Positions 17,149-25,657 of a stretch of 64,000 nucleotides of DNA are shown in pieces (the first letter of the stretch is position 1; the number at the start of each line of letters is the position of its first letter). The notes below the pieces were generated by a model. The model worked only from the letters and a program-made list of their open reading frames with translations. It had not been told where the DNA came from and made no database searches. The position numbers were made by a program, and so were the translations under genes. Origin of the DNA: an uncultured Collinsella sp. (GTDB taxonomy: Bacteria; Actinomycetota; Coriobacteriia; Coriobacteriales; Coriobacteriaceae); the NCBI GenBank assembly GCA_900547765.1, contig URIA01000001.1:35884-99883 (forward strand), written 5' to 3'.

Positions 17149-18024
17149 CTAGCTTTGTTGGGCTCGACGGGCGGCGCGGCGGGCGTGGGCTTCTTGGATT
17201 TCCTCCAAGTGGCTAATGATCTCGGAGGCGCTTTCCTCGATGGCCTTGCCGTCGGTACGCACCACAAAGCAGCCTAGGCGCTTCATGAGGGCACGAGCTT
17301 CCTCGAGCTCGCTGCGCACGCTCTCGGGCTCGGCATAGGAGCCGGCAACGGCACGGGCGTAGTCATCGCCCAAGCGGCTATCGCGAATCTCGGAAATAAC
17401 GTCGACGGTCGAAATCAGGCCAAACAAACGCATCGGGTCGACCTCGTAAATTGACTTGGGCGGCTCCATGCCATGGGCCAACGGAACATTGGCAACCTTG
17501 TAACCTTGATAGGCCAAATACATCGACAGCGGCGTCTTGGACGTGCGGGATACGCCCAGCAGCACGATATCGGCCCCCGACAGATCGTCGCAACCGCGCC
17601 CGTCATCGTGCTCAACGAAATACTCCATGGCCTCGATACGATGGAAATAGCGGTCATCGGTCTTGCGAATCACACCCGCAACGCCCTTGGGCGGCACACC
17701 GATGAGCGACGACAGCACGGCGAGCGTCGGACCGATCAGGTCGACCGAGCGAATGTGCAGCATGCCCAAGTAGTCGAGCACACGAGCACGAAGGGCCGGG
17801 TCGACAATGGTGTGGAACACGGCGATATCGCGATGGTCGGCATCGACGCGCGGCCCCACAAATGACTTGACCTGCTCCACGGAGGTCACCTTGGGCAGGC
17901 GCAAAACGTGAAAAGCCCCTTCATCAAATTGCCCAGACGCCGCAAGCACCACCTCACAAGCGGTATCACCGAGCGAGTCGGAGATAACGATAACGGTGGG
18001 ACGAGCGGTGACCGGGCAATCCAT
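17149..18024 (-). CDS. pyruvate, phosphate dikinase regulatory protein (PDRP, DUF299 family)
   Basis: Bifunctional kinase/phosphorylase that phosphorylates PPDK on the Thr next to its catalytic His using ADP, and reverses this with Pi. 291 residues. SDSLGDTACEVV near the N-terminus and the P-loop-like GVSRTSKTPLS (157-167) are the family marks, followed by GYKVANVPL. The C-terminus is Ala/Arg rich. Its location directly upstream of ppdK supports PPDK rather than PEP synthase as target. ATG preceded by AAAAGGAG. Confidence 0.92.
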   Translation of the reverse strand: MDCPVTARPTVIVISDSLGDTACEVVLAASGQFDEGAFHVLRLPKVTSVEQVKSFVGPRVDADHRDIAVFHTIVDPALRARVLDYLGMLHIRSVDLIGPTLAVLSSLIGVPPKGVAGVIRKTDDRYFHRIEAMEYFVEHDDGRGCDDLSGADIVLLGVSRTSKTPLSMYLAYQGYKVANVPLAHGMEPPKSIYEVDPMRLFGLISTVDVISEIRDSRLGDDYARAVAGSYAEPESVRSELEEARALMKRLGCFVVRTDGKAIEESASEIISHLEEIQEAHARRAARRAQQS

Positions 18025-18058
18025 GCGGGGCTCCTTTTGCGCCTATGCGCAGGCTAGC

Positions 18059-20155
18059 TTACTTTTTGCGGGCAAGCTCACCGATGTTGGCGATGCCGGA
18101 GAAAACGGCCTCGAAGCGGTTGAGCAGCTTAAGGCGATTATCGCGAAGCTGCTCGTCCTTGTCCATGACCATAACCTCATCGAAGAAGCGGTCGATGGGG
18201 GCACGCAGGGCGGCGAGGGCGGCAAATGCGGCAGGGTAATCCTCGGCGGCGAGAGCAGCATCGACAGCGGTCTGAGCGGCCTCGGAGGCGTCGGCGAGCG
18301 CGAGCTCGACCTCGCCCATCAGGCTGCGGTCGTACTCCGCACCCAGCTCGGGCTTGGAGATGTGCGCGGCGCGGGCATAGGCGGTAGCCAGGTTGTCGAA
18401 GGTCTCGGCATCGTTCTTGCGGGCCTCGTCGAGCGCGGCGCAGCGGGCGAAGAAGACGGACGGGGCGATGATGTGCACCGCGGAGACGGCAGCAACGGTA
18501 TCGGCCGGGATCTTTTCGTCACGGGCCATGCTCACCAGGCGGCCATGGAAGAAGTCGCGAACCTGCTGGGCGACCTCGGCGGCGTCGAACTCAATGCCCT
18601 GCTCACTGTAGAGCTCGAGGGCGAAGTCGATGAGCGACGTGGGGTCGATCGGCAGACGGTCGCGCAGGATGTTGATGATGCCGATAGCGGCACGACGCAG
18701 CGCGTAGGGGTCCGAAGAGCCGGTCGGGGGCTCGCCGATGGCAAAGATACCGGCGATGGTATCGAGCTTGTCGGCACAGGCCACGATGCAGCCAGCGGTG
18801 CCCTCGGGCAGCTCGTCACCGGCAAAGCGAGGACGATAGTGATCGCGAATAGCATGAGCGACCTCGTCGTTCTCCCCCATCGCGGTCGCGTAATAACCGC
18901 CCATCACGCCCTGCTGGCTCGTGAACTCGACGACGGCGTTAGACACCAGGTCGGCCTTGCACAGGTGCGCGGCGCGGGCGGCATCGGAGGCAAGGTGGGC
19001 GCCCAGGTGAGCCTCGCGGGCGATAGCGAGCGCGAGCTGCTCGATGCGCTCGGACTTGGCGAGCACGCTACCGAGCTTCTCCTGGAAGGCAACCTTGGCC
19101 AGACGCTCACGGAACTCGTCGAGGGAGATCTTCAGATCCTCCTCGTAGAAGAACTTTGCGTCGTCCAGACGGGCGCGCACGACGCGCTCGTTGCCGTCGA
19201 TCACGCGCTCGGCGTTCTCGGGCTTGCTGTTGGAGACGACCACGAACTCACGCGTGAGTTTGCCCTCGCCGTCATAGATCGGGAAGTAGCGCTGGTTGGT
19301 GAGCATGGACTCGCAGATGATCTCGTGCGGGACCTTGAGGAACTCCTCGTCGAAGGTACCGACGAGCACCGTCGGCCACTCGCAGAGGTTGATAACCTCT
19401 TCGAAGACCTTCTTGGGCGTATCGACATGGCAGCCGGGACGGGCAGCCTCGACCTCGGCGATACCGGCAAGGATGGCCTCACGACGACGCTCAGCAGAGA
19501 GCACGCCGGCGTCCTCGAGCACCTGCTCGTAGACGGCGGGGCTGGCGACAACGTGGTCACCAGGGCCAAGTACGCGATGACCACGCGTGGTGTTGCCACT
19601 CGTCACGTCGGCAAACGACACGGGAACAACATCCTCGCCCAAAAGGCAGCAGATCCAACGGACCGGACGAACAAAGGTCGCGTGCTCGTGGCCCCAGCGC
19701 TGGCTGCGGTAGTTGGGCCACTGCAGGCCGGCAATAGTCTTCTCGCACAGAGCGGTCAGAATCGGCGTAGCCGGTGCGGAGGGAATGTTCTTCTCGGCGA
19801 ACACATACTCGCGACCGTCAGTGTCCTCGCGTCGAACCAGGTCCTCGGCAGCCACACCGCACTTGCGGGCGAAGCCCTGGGCGGCCTTGGTGGCGTTGCC
19901 GTCGGCATCGAAGGCAATGTTTGCCGCGGGACCGCGCTTGACCTCATGGACCTCATCGGTCGCAGTGGCGACATCGGCCACGAGCGCAGCCAGACGACGC
20001 GGGCTCGAGATCACGCGGACCTCGCCATGGGCCAGACCGGCCTCGTCGAGGCCCTTGGCGATCATGGTGCCAAGCTGCTTGACGGCATTGTTCAACGGTG
20101 CGGAGGGCATTTCCTCCGTACCAATCTCAAACAGGAAATCCTTAGCGTCTGCCAT
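18059..20155 (-). CDS. glyS: glycyl-tRNA synthetase beta subunit
   Basis: Beta chain of the alpha2-beta2 glycyl-tRNA synthetase; carries tRNA-recognition domains. 698 residues. It starts DFLFEIGTEEMPSAPL, shows ARLDDAKFFYEEDLK in the middle, and the HD-like region with QGVMGGYYA followed by ACADKLDTIAGIFAIG and the DPYALRRAA segment. ATG three bases after the glyQ stop. The downstream PDRP gene starts 35 bases after its stop. Confidence 0.97.
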   Translation of the reverse strand: MADAKDFLFEIGTEEMPSAPLNNAVKQLGTMIAKGLDEAGLAHGEVRVISSPRRLAALVADVATATDEVHEVKRGPAANIAFDADGNATKAAQGFARKCGVAAEDLVRREDTDGREYVFAEKNIPSAPATPILTALCEKTIAGLQWPNYRSQRWGHEHATFVRPVRWICCLLGEDVVPVSFADVTSGNTTRGHRVLGPGDHVVASPAVYEQVLEDAGVLSAERRREAILAGIAEVEAARPGCHVDTPKKVFEEVINLCEWPTVLVGTFDEEFLKVPHEIICESMLTNQRYFPIYDGEGKLTREFVVVSNSKPENAERVIDGNERVVRARLDDAKFFYEEDLKISLDEFRERLAKVAFQEKLGSVLAKSERIEQLALAIAREAHLGAHLASDAARAAHLCKADLVSNAVVEFTSQQGVMGGYYATAMGENDEVAHAIRDHYRPRFAGDELPEGTAGCIVACADKLDTIAGIFAIGEPPTGSSDPYALRRAAIGIINILRDRLPIDPTSLIDFALELYSEQGIEFDAAEVAQQVRDFFHGRLVSMARDEKIPADTVAAVSAVHIIAPSVFFARCAALDEARKNDAETFDNLATAYARAAHISKPELGAEYDRSLMGEVELALADASEAAQTAVDAALAAEDYPAAFAALAALRAPIDRFFDEVMVMDKDEQLRDNRLKLLNRFEAVFSGIANIGELARKK

Positions 20156-20158
20156 GGC

Positions 20159-21070
20159 TTACGCCACCTCGCCTTCCTGGTCGGCATTCTCGTTGACTCC
20201 GGCGACCTCGGCCATGTAGGCCTCGCAGCACGCCTTGGCGACGGCGCGGACGCGCAGGATGTAGTTGGCACGCTCGACCGCGGATAGGGCACCGCGGGCA
20301 TCGAGCAGGTTGAAAGCGTGGCTGCACTTCATGACGCAGTCGTACGCCGGCAGCGGCAGCTTTCGCTCCAGGCAGGAATGGCACTCGGCCTCGTAGTCGT
20401 CAAACTTCTGACGCATCATCTCGACGTTGGCGACCTCAAAGTTATAGGCACTGAACTCGCGCTCGTTCTCGAGGAACACGTCGCCATAGGTCATGGGCGT
20501 GCCGTCGGGCAGGTAGCTCCACACCAGGTCGTAGACGGAGTTGACGCCCTGCGCATACATGGCAATGCGCTCCAGGCCATAGGTGATCTCGACAGGCACG
20601 GGGTCGACCTCGATGCCGCCCACCTGCTGGAAGTACGTAAACTGCGTGACCTCCATGCCGTTGAGCCAGACCTCCCAGCCAAGACCCCAGGCGCCCAGCG
20701 TCGGGCTCTCCCAGTCGTCCTCGACAAAGCGGACGTCATGGTCGTTGGGGTCCAGGCCAATGGCGGCCAGCGAACCCAGGTAGAGCTCCTGGGCGTTGAC
20801 CGGCGAGGGCTTGATGAGCACCTGGAACTGATAGTAGTGCTGCATGCGGTTGGGGTTCTCGCCGTAGCGGCCGTCGGCGGGACGGCGGCAAGGCTGCGCA
20901 TAGCAGGTGCGCCACTCGGCGGGACCGAGCGAGCGCAGCGTGGTCGCGGTATGGAAGGTACCGGCACCGACCTCGGAGTCATAGGGCTGCATAATGACGC
21001 AGCCCTGCTCGCCCCAGTACTGCTGGAGGCGCAGGATGATGTCTTGGAAGGAAAGCGATGAAGCGTTCAT
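20159..21070 (-). CDS. glyQ: glycyl-tRNA synthetase alpha subunit
   Basis: Catalytic alpha chain of the heterotetrameric enzyme. 303 residues with FQDIILRLQQYWGEQGC at the start, QPYDSEVGAGTFH, the class II motif region AYVQPCRRP-like CYAQPCRRPADGRYG, and GWEVWLNGMEVTQFTYFQQ. Only 59 bases separate it from lepB, too short for a T-box leader of the kind that regulates glyQS in Firmicutes. Confidence 0.97.
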   Translation of the reverse strand: MNASSLSFQDIILRLQQYWGEQGCVIMQPYDSEVGAGTFHTATTLRSLGPAEWRTCYAQPCRRPADGRYGENPNRMQHYYQFQVLIKPSPVNAQELYLGSLAAIGLDPNDHDVRFVEDDWESPTLGAWGLGWEVWLNGMEVTQFTYFQQVGGIEVDPVPVEITYGLERIAMYAQGVNSVYDLVWSYLPDGTPMTYGDVFLENEREFSAYNFEVANVEMMRQKFDDYEAECHSCLERKLPLPAYDCVMKCSHAFNLLDARGALSAVERANYILRVRAVAKACCEAYMAEVAGVNENADQEGEVA

Positions 21071-21129
21071 GCCTCTAATATCCCCTCGTCGAAACGATTA
21101 CACGGTTAGGTACTGTACTATAGCGGTTT

Positions 21130-21693
21130 TTAGTCGATAGCGCCGATGCGGTTGAGCGGCCAGTAGCGCACAAGCGCCACAGCGATCAAATCAGAGCGAT
21201 CGACGGGACCAAAGTAGCGTGAGTCGGCAGAGTTTTCGCGGTTGTCGCCCATCACCCACACGCACCCGTCGGGAACGGTGTAGGGATAGCTTACCTGAGC
21301 GCCGGGCGCTTGGACCGATAGTGGCCAGCTCATGCCCGTCGTATAGTCCTCGTCGAGCGCTTGGCCGTCAACGACCACCTTGCCATCCTGCAGGTCGACC
21401 GTCTGGCCGGCCGTGGCAATAACGCGCTTGACAAGAACATCATGCTCGGAGGTGCCATCGGGGTTGTGAAACACCACGATGGCACCCTGCTTGACGGGCT
21501 GACCGAGCTCGAGACTCACCTTTTGCGCCAGGATCTGGTCGCCAATCTCGATTGTGTCCTCCATAGAGCCGGTGGGCACCACAAAGGGCTCGACCACAAA
21601 GGTGCGGATCAGGAAGGTGGCCACAAGCGCGATCGCGATGACCGCGATCCACTCAAAAGCGCCCCTCAACGCGGAATGTTGCGTAGGAACCAT
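21130..21693 (-). CDS. lepB: signal peptidase I
   Basis: Membrane protease that removes Sec/Tat signal peptides. 187 residues with one N-terminal membrane segment (WIAVIAIALVATFLIRTFV), the catalytic Ser in PTGSMEDTI, the catalytic Lys in DVLVKRVIATAG, and GDNRENSADSR. ATG 21693 is chosen because GAGGAG lies five bases upstream; a GTG two codons earlier overlaps that site. Last gene of the rpsP-KH-rimM-trmD-lepB run. Confidence 0.95.
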   Translation of the reverse strand: MVPTQHSALRGAFEWIAVIAIALVATFLIRTFVVEPFVVPTGSMEDTIEIGDQILAQKVSLELGQPVKQGAIVVFHNPDGTSEHDVLVKRVIATAGQTVDLQDGKVVVDGQALDEDYTTGMSWPLSVQAPGAQVSYPYTVPDGCVWVMGDNRENSADSRYFGPVDRSDLIAVALVRYWPLNRIGAID

Positions 21694-21695
21694 AC

Positions 21696-22454
21696 TCACT
21701 CCTCGCTCTGCGAATACGAAGCGTCAAGGATCTCCTGCGCGTAAGCGCGCTCCTCGGGCGTGAGCCGCGCAGTCTCGATCAGGTCGGGACGCCAGCGACA
21801 GGTGCGCTCGATGGCATTCTTGCGGCGCCAGGCATCGACCTTGGCGTGATCGCCGCTCACGAGCACCGGAGGAACGCCCTCGCCGTTGAACTCGGCGGGG
21901 CGGGTGTACTGCGCGTACTCGAGCAGGCCTCCGTCCTCGGCGGTCGAGAACGACTCGTCCACGTTGCTCATCTCGTCGCCCAGGGCGCCGGGAATGAGGC
22001 GTACGACGGCATCGGCAACGACCATCGCGGGCAGCTCGCCGCCCGTGAGCACATAGTCGCCGATCGACAGACGTTCATCGGCATACGCATACGCGCGCTC
22101 GTCGACGCCCTCGTAACGGCTGCACACAAACAGCAGGCGCTCACTTTTGAGCAGGCGCTCGGCCACATGCTGCGTAAAAGGCTCGCCACAGGGGGTAAAG
22201 AACACCACAGTGGGCTTAGGACCCTCTGCGCTAATGGCCTCGATGGCCTCTGCGATAGGCTCGACCTTCATGAGCATGCCCTGCCCGCCGCCGTACGGCT
22301 CGTCATCGACGGTACGATGGCGGTCGTGCGTCCAGTCGCGCAGGTTATACGCCTTAAAATCAAAAAGGCCGGCCTTGCGGGCGCGGCCCAAAATCGATGT
22401 GGACATAACGGGCTCAAACATCTCGGGAAAGACCGAAAGGGTCTCGATCAGCAT
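21696..22454 (-). CDS. trmD: tRNA (guanine-N1-)-methyltransferase
   Basis: Makes m1G37 in tRNAs and prevents frameshifting. 252 residues with a SPOUT knot: SVFPEMFEP at the start, LRDWTHDRHRTVDDEPYGGG, VFFTPCGEPF, LFVCSRYEGVDER and SIGDYVLTGGELPA with the knot Gly residues. The C-terminal tRNA-binding domain contains LLEYAQYTRPAEF and WRRKNAI. Stop lies two bases before the lepB ATG. Confidence 0.97.
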   Translation of the reverse strand: MLIETLSVFPEMFEPVMSTSILGRARKAGLFDFKAYNLRDWTHDRHRTVDDEPYGGGQGMLMKVEPIAEAIEAISAEGPKPTVVFFTPCGEPFTQHVAERLLKSERLLFVCSRYEGVDERAYAYADERLSIGDYVLTGGELPAMVVADAVVRLIPGALGDEMSNVDESFSTAEDGGLLEYAQYTRPAEFNGEGVPPVLVSGDHAKVDAWRRKNAIERTCRWRPDLIETARLTPEERAYAQEILDASYSQSEE

Positions 22455-22464
22455 GTTGTCCTCC

Positions 22465-22986
22465 CTACTTGTCCATATCGATCAGGCCGTCCATAACGTG
22501 GACGGAAATTGTTCCTGTGTCGGGAAGATCGAGCACAACCTGCTCGATCACGGGAATCAGTACCTCGCCGTACCGATCGCCCTCGACAACCCAAACATCG
22601 TTCGCGGGCGTCGACATGATCTCGACGATCGTGCCGAGCGAACCGAAGCGCTCGTCGACCACCTCGCGACCCATCAGGTCGGTATAGGCAGCGTCGAGCG
22701 AATCGAGCTCAAAGTCGTCGCGATTTGCCAGCACATAGCATCCCGTGATGCCCTCGGCGGCCGTCAAGTCGTCAATGCCCTCAAACGAGACCAGATCGCC
22801 ATCGCCCGTATCGGTGACGGACACGACCGTGCAAAAGCGGTCGCGCTTGAGCGCCGGCGGCGTCAGGGCGACGCGCATGCCCGGCTCTAATACAGAAGGA
22901 AGCCCCCGCAGCGGCTGCGCGAGGACCTCCCCCTTCCTTCCGTGCGGCTTGACCACACGGGCGATGTTTTTGTACTGGGACCTCAA
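22465..22986 (-). CDS. rimM: ribosome maturation factor RimM
   Basis: Assists 16S rRNA processing and assembly of the 30S head. 173 residues: N-terminal RimM barrel beginning with IARVVKPHGRKGEVLA and a PRC-barrel half (DLMGREVVDERFGSLGTIVEI). The start is TTG at 22986, with AGGA closely upstream inside the end of the KH gene. Standard location upstream of trmD. Confidence 0.93.
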   Translation of the reverse strand: MRSQYKNIARVVKPHGRKGEVLAQPLRGLPSVLEPGMRVALTPPALKRDRFCTVVSVTDTGDGDLVSFEGIDDLTAAEGITGCYVLANRDDFELDSLDAAYTDLMGREVVDERFGSLGTIVEIMSTPANDVWVVEGDRYGEVLIPVIEQVVLDLPDTGTISVHVMDGLIDMDK

Positions 22987-22990
22987 GGTC

Positions 22991-23275
22991 CTAGCCCAGA
23001 ACCTCTACCTCGACAGCAGTGTCGAGGCGAGCGGCCAGTGCACGGGCGAGCGTGCGAATGGCCTTGATGGTACGGCCACGACGGCCGATGACCTTAGCGA
23101 CGTCATCCTCGGCGACCGAAACCTCAATCGTAGAGGCGTCATCACCATCGATGACCTCAAGGCTCACGGAATCCGGGTCGTCGACGATCTGAACAACGAG
23201 ATATTCGACGAGATCGGCGATGCGATCTGAGAGCATTGCCTCACCCTCGAGCTGTGCAGCGTCAACCTCAGGCAC
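22991..23275 (-). CDS. khpA: KH-domain RNA-binding protein (KhpA-like)
   Basis: 94 residues with one type II KH domain; the GxxG loop reads IGRRGRTIKAIRTL. In Firmicutes KhpA pairs with KhpB/Jag and affects cell elongation. GTG start; the Shine-Dalgarno GAGGAG sits in the last codons of rpsP, so translation is probably coupled. Classic rpsP-khpA-rimM order. The N-terminus is slightly longer than usual and acidic. Confidence 0.88.
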   Translation of the reverse strand: MPEVDAAQLEGEAMLSDRIADLVEYLVVQIVDDPDSVSLEVIDGDDASTIEVSVAEDDVAKVIGRRGRTIKAIRTLARALAARLDTAVEVEVLG

Positions 23276-23278
23276 GAT

Positions 23279-23620
23279 TTACTCCTCGGCGCCCTCAGCG
23301 GCCTCAGCGGCAGCCTTAGCGGCCTCGGCCTCTTTGGCGAGCTGCTTCTTGGACTTCTTGACGACGGTCTCGGTCTTCTCGCCCTCGTTGGCGGCCTTGA
23401 CCAGAGCGGCGACGGCGTCGGTGAGCTGAGCGCCCTTGGACTGCCAGTCGGCGATCTTCTCGAGGTCGAGGTTGATGGTCTTGGGGGCGGTCATCGGGTT
23501 GTAGCGGCCAACCTCCTCGATGATACGACCGTCACGCGGGGCGCGGGAATCGGCGACGACGACACGGTAGTACGGACGCTTCTTAGCGCCGTGACGAGCA
23601 AGGCGAATCTTGACTGCCAA
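23279..23620 (-). CDS. rpsP: 30S ribosomal protein S16
   Basis: 113 residues beginning AVKIRLARHGAKKRPYYRV after the initiator. The start is TTG at 23620: GGAGGAG lies at the right distance and no ATG or GTG fits the family N-terminus. The last ~30 residues are a Lys/Glu/Ala-rich tail common in actinobacterial S16. First gene of the rpsP-khpA-rimM-trmD-lepB unit, with its promoter at 23677-23705. Confidence 0.97.
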   Translation of the reverse strand: MAVKIRLARHGAKKRPYYRVVVADSRAPRDGRIIEEVGRYNPMTAPKTINLDLEKIADWQSKGAQLTDAVAALVKAANEGEKTETVVKKSKKQLAKEAEAAKAAAEAAEGAEE

Positions 23621-23676
23621 AGGAAACTCCTCCAACCAAGCAGCTTTAGGCTGCAACTACAAACAAACAGTTGAAC

Positions 23677-23705
23677 ATAATACGCCATCGACGCGGGCAG
23701 GTGAA
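23677..23705 (-). promoter_or_regulatory. promoter of the rpsP operon
   Basis: -35 TTCACC (23700-23705), 17-base spacer, -10 TATTAT (23677-23682); about 50 bases of leader to the TTG start. It lies in the 200-base divergent gap shared with dinB. Confidence 0.65.
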
Positions 23706-23809
23706 GTCCGTGAGACTAACTTCTTCGGTGTAGTCGAGGGCAAATCCATATCTTAGACAAGAATTCGGGATTTGCAAGCACATACACGCACCCCACATGA
23801 GCTGCGCGG

Positions 23810-23815
23810 TATACT
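23810..23815 (+). promoter_or_regulatory. -10 element of dinB, close to the start codon
   Basis: TATACT at 23810-23815, six bases before the ATG at 23822. No convincing -35 was found at 16-18 bases. Position suggests a leaderless or nearly leaderless transcript. Confidence 0.45.
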
Positions 23816-23821
23816 CATGAC

Positions 23822-25075
23822 ATGGAAAGACGCGAACATACATACGGTTATGAGGATGCCATGGGCGTCACGCCGCCTCCCTGGACGGGTCCGGCGGTGG
23901 GCCTCATGGACCTCGATGCGTTTTTTGCGAGCGTGGAGGTGCTCGATCATCCCGAATGGCGCGGAAAGCCGCTCATCGTGGGCGGAGACGCCGATTCGCG
24001 TGGCGTCGTGTCCACGTGTTCGTATGAGGCACGTCGCTTTGGCGTGCACTCTGCCATGGCCTCGGCCGAGGCGCGGCGCTTGTGCCCGCAAGCCATTTGG
24101 ACGCACGGGCACTTTGATCGCTACCGCGAGGTGAGCGCGCAGGTCATGGCGATTCTCGCCGACGAGACCCCGCGCGTTGAGCGCGTATCCATCGACGAAG
24201 CCTTTATCGATATCACACCGGGTCACTTTGCGCCCGAAGACCCGCTGCTGGTTGCGCGGCGTATAAGCGACCGCGTGGCAGCGCTCGGAGTGACGTGCTC
24301 CATTGGTGTGGGCTGCAACAAGACGGTCGCAAAGATCGCAAGCGAGCGGGATAAGCCGTTTGGGCTGACCATCGTGCGCCCCGGAACCGAGCAGCGCTTT
24401 TTGGCCGCGCTGCCGGTATCTGCCATGAGCGGCATCGGGCGCTCGGCCGAGGAGCGACTGCGCCGCATGCGCATCTACACCCTCGGCGAGCTATCACGTG
24501 CACCGGAGTCCACGCTGGCTGCCATTTTTGGCGTGAATGGCGAGCGTATGCGCCAGCGTGCGTTGGGGCTCGAAATATCCGAAGTCACGAGTCTCGATGA
24601 AGAGCGCGAGGTCAAGTCGGTCAGCAATGAACGCACCTTTGCGAAAGATTTGACTGAGCGTGGGGACATCGAAGCGGCGATTGCGCTGTTGGGAGAGTCA
24701 GTGGGACGCCGCCTGCGCCGTCAGGGACTAACGGGCGCCACGGTGACGCTCAAACTCAAGTATTCGTATGGAAGCGGTCGCTCGGCACAGCGCCGGCTGC
24801 CGCATCCGACCGACGATGAGAACATCTTCGTGGCGGTGGCGCTCGAGCTGCTCGATAACATCTGGCAGGAAGGCATGCATGTGCGCCTGGCGGGCATCGG
24901 CATGAGCGACTTTGACCATCAGGGCGGCATCCAGACCGACCTGTTCTGCGAAATCGACGACCGCGGAGCCCAATCCAGCGACCGTCGCGACCTCTCAGTC
25001 GCCATCGACGCCGTCCGAGACAAGTTCGGCGACACCGCCCTATCTTTCGGCCGCCAATCCCGCTTCAGCGATTAA
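23822..25075 (+). CDS. dinB: Y-family DNA polymerase IV
   Basis: Error-prone translesion polymerase. Up to 417 residues. MDLDAFFASVE supplies the first catalytic Asp, SIDEAFIDI the Asp-Glu pair; IGVGCNKTVAKIASERDKP and a helix-hairpin-helix (MSGIGRSAEERL) follow. QTDLF at 371-375 is a sliding-clamp-binding type motif, though not at the very C-terminus. Two starts are possible: ATG 23822, seven bases past a -10 element, or ATG 23861, which has GAGGA five bases upstream and gives 404 residues. Only plus-strand gene in the first 45 kb; no LexA-type box was seen. Confidence 0.93.
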   Translation: MERREHTYGYEDAMGVTPPPWTGPAVGLMDLDAFFASVEVLDHPEWRGKPLIVGGDADSRGVVSTCSYEARRFGVHSAMASAEARRLCPQAIWTHGHFDRYREVSAQVMAILADETPRVERVSIDEAFIDITPGHFAPEDPLLVARRISDRVAALGVTCSIGVGCNKTVAKIASERDKPFGLTIVRPGTEQRFLAALPVSAMSGIGRSAEERLRRMRIYTLGELSRAPESTLAAIFGVNGERMRQRALGLEISEVTSLDEEREVKSVSNERTFAKDLTERGDIEAAIALLGESVGRRLRRQGLTGATVTLKLKYSYGSGRSAQRRLPHPTDDENIFVAVALELLDNIWQEGMHVRLAGIGMSDFDHQGGIQTDLFCEIDDRGAQSSDRRDLSVAIDAVRDKFGDTALSFGRQSRFSD

Positions 25076-25085
25076 CCGCCTTTGA

Positions 25086-25130
25086 GCAAAAAGAAAGCCG
25101 GGCAGGTACGGAAAACCGCAACTGCCCGGC
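25086..25130 (-). terminator. intrinsic terminator after rsfS
   Basis: 9-bp stem GCCGGGCAG/CTGCCCGGC (25097-25105 with 25122-25130) with a small inner CGG/CCG pair, followed on the minus strand by TTTCTTTTT. It sits between the convergent dinB and rsfS; the plus-strand side has no U-run. Confidence 0.88.
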
Positions 25131-25173
25131 AAAATGCGCGAGGCTAACTAAAAGCCCCGTATCAAATGAGCCA

Positions 25174-25629
25174 CTAGAGGAGGTCGAGGGGGAGCTGGGG
25201 GGCGTCACCCCAGAGCTTTTCTAGACGGTAGAAGTCGCGGGCTTCGGGAGTGAAGACGTGAACGACGACCGAGCCGTAGTCCATGAGCATCCAGATCTTC
25301 TGCTCGCGGCCCTCGATGGAGAACGGATGCTCACCGCAAGCCTCGGCGACCTTCTCCTCGATCTCGTCGACAATCGAATCGACCTGGCGGTTGTTGGTAC
25401 CGGTGGCAAGCACAAAGTAGTCGCACACGTCGGAAAGCTCGGTCAGGTTGAGCACCTGCACGTCCTCGCCCTTCTTGTCGTAGGCGGCCTGCGCGGCGGC
25501 GCGGGCGACATCCTCGGCGGCGACACCGCTCGCGGACAGCGAGGCGGCGGTGCGGTCGGACGTGGCAACGAAACTCTTGTGCTCCACACCTTCAAGAATC
25601 TGCTCGTCAGTCATGGTCTCGTCGGCCAT
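25174..25629 (-). CDS. rsfS: ribosomal silencing factor RsfS
   Basis: Binds L14 and blocks subunit joining in stationary phase. 151 residues from ATG 25629 (AGAGG upstream). The family core occupies the C-terminal 110 residues: KKGEDVQVLNLTELSDVCDYFVLATG, then NNRQVDSIVDEIEE and WMLMDYGSVVVHVFTPEARDFY with LEKLWGDAP. The first ~40 residues are an extra low-complexity segment. Last gene of the obgE-nadD-yqeK-rsfS run. Confidence 0.94.
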   Translation of the reverse strand: MADETMTDEQILEGVEHKSFVATSDRTAASLSASGVAAEDVARAAAQAAYDKKGEDVQVLNLTELSDVCDYFVLATGTNNRQVDSIVDEIEEKVAEACGEHPFSIEGREQKIWMLMDYGSVVVHVFTPEARDFYRLEKLWGDAPQLPLDLL

Positions 25630-25657
25630 GGAATACCTCTTTCTAGACACACCCGAG

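Noticed and set aside
17996..20287. 763-residue plus-strand frame opposite glyS
   Set aside because: Shadow of glyS; Gly/Leu/Val-rich composition without motifs.
21071..21129. T-box leader before glyQ
   Set aside because: Only 59 bases lie between lepB and glyQ and no T-box consensus or specifier stem fits.
23822..23850. LexA/SOS box at dinB
   Set aside because: GAAC at 23831 is followed by no GTTC at the required distance.
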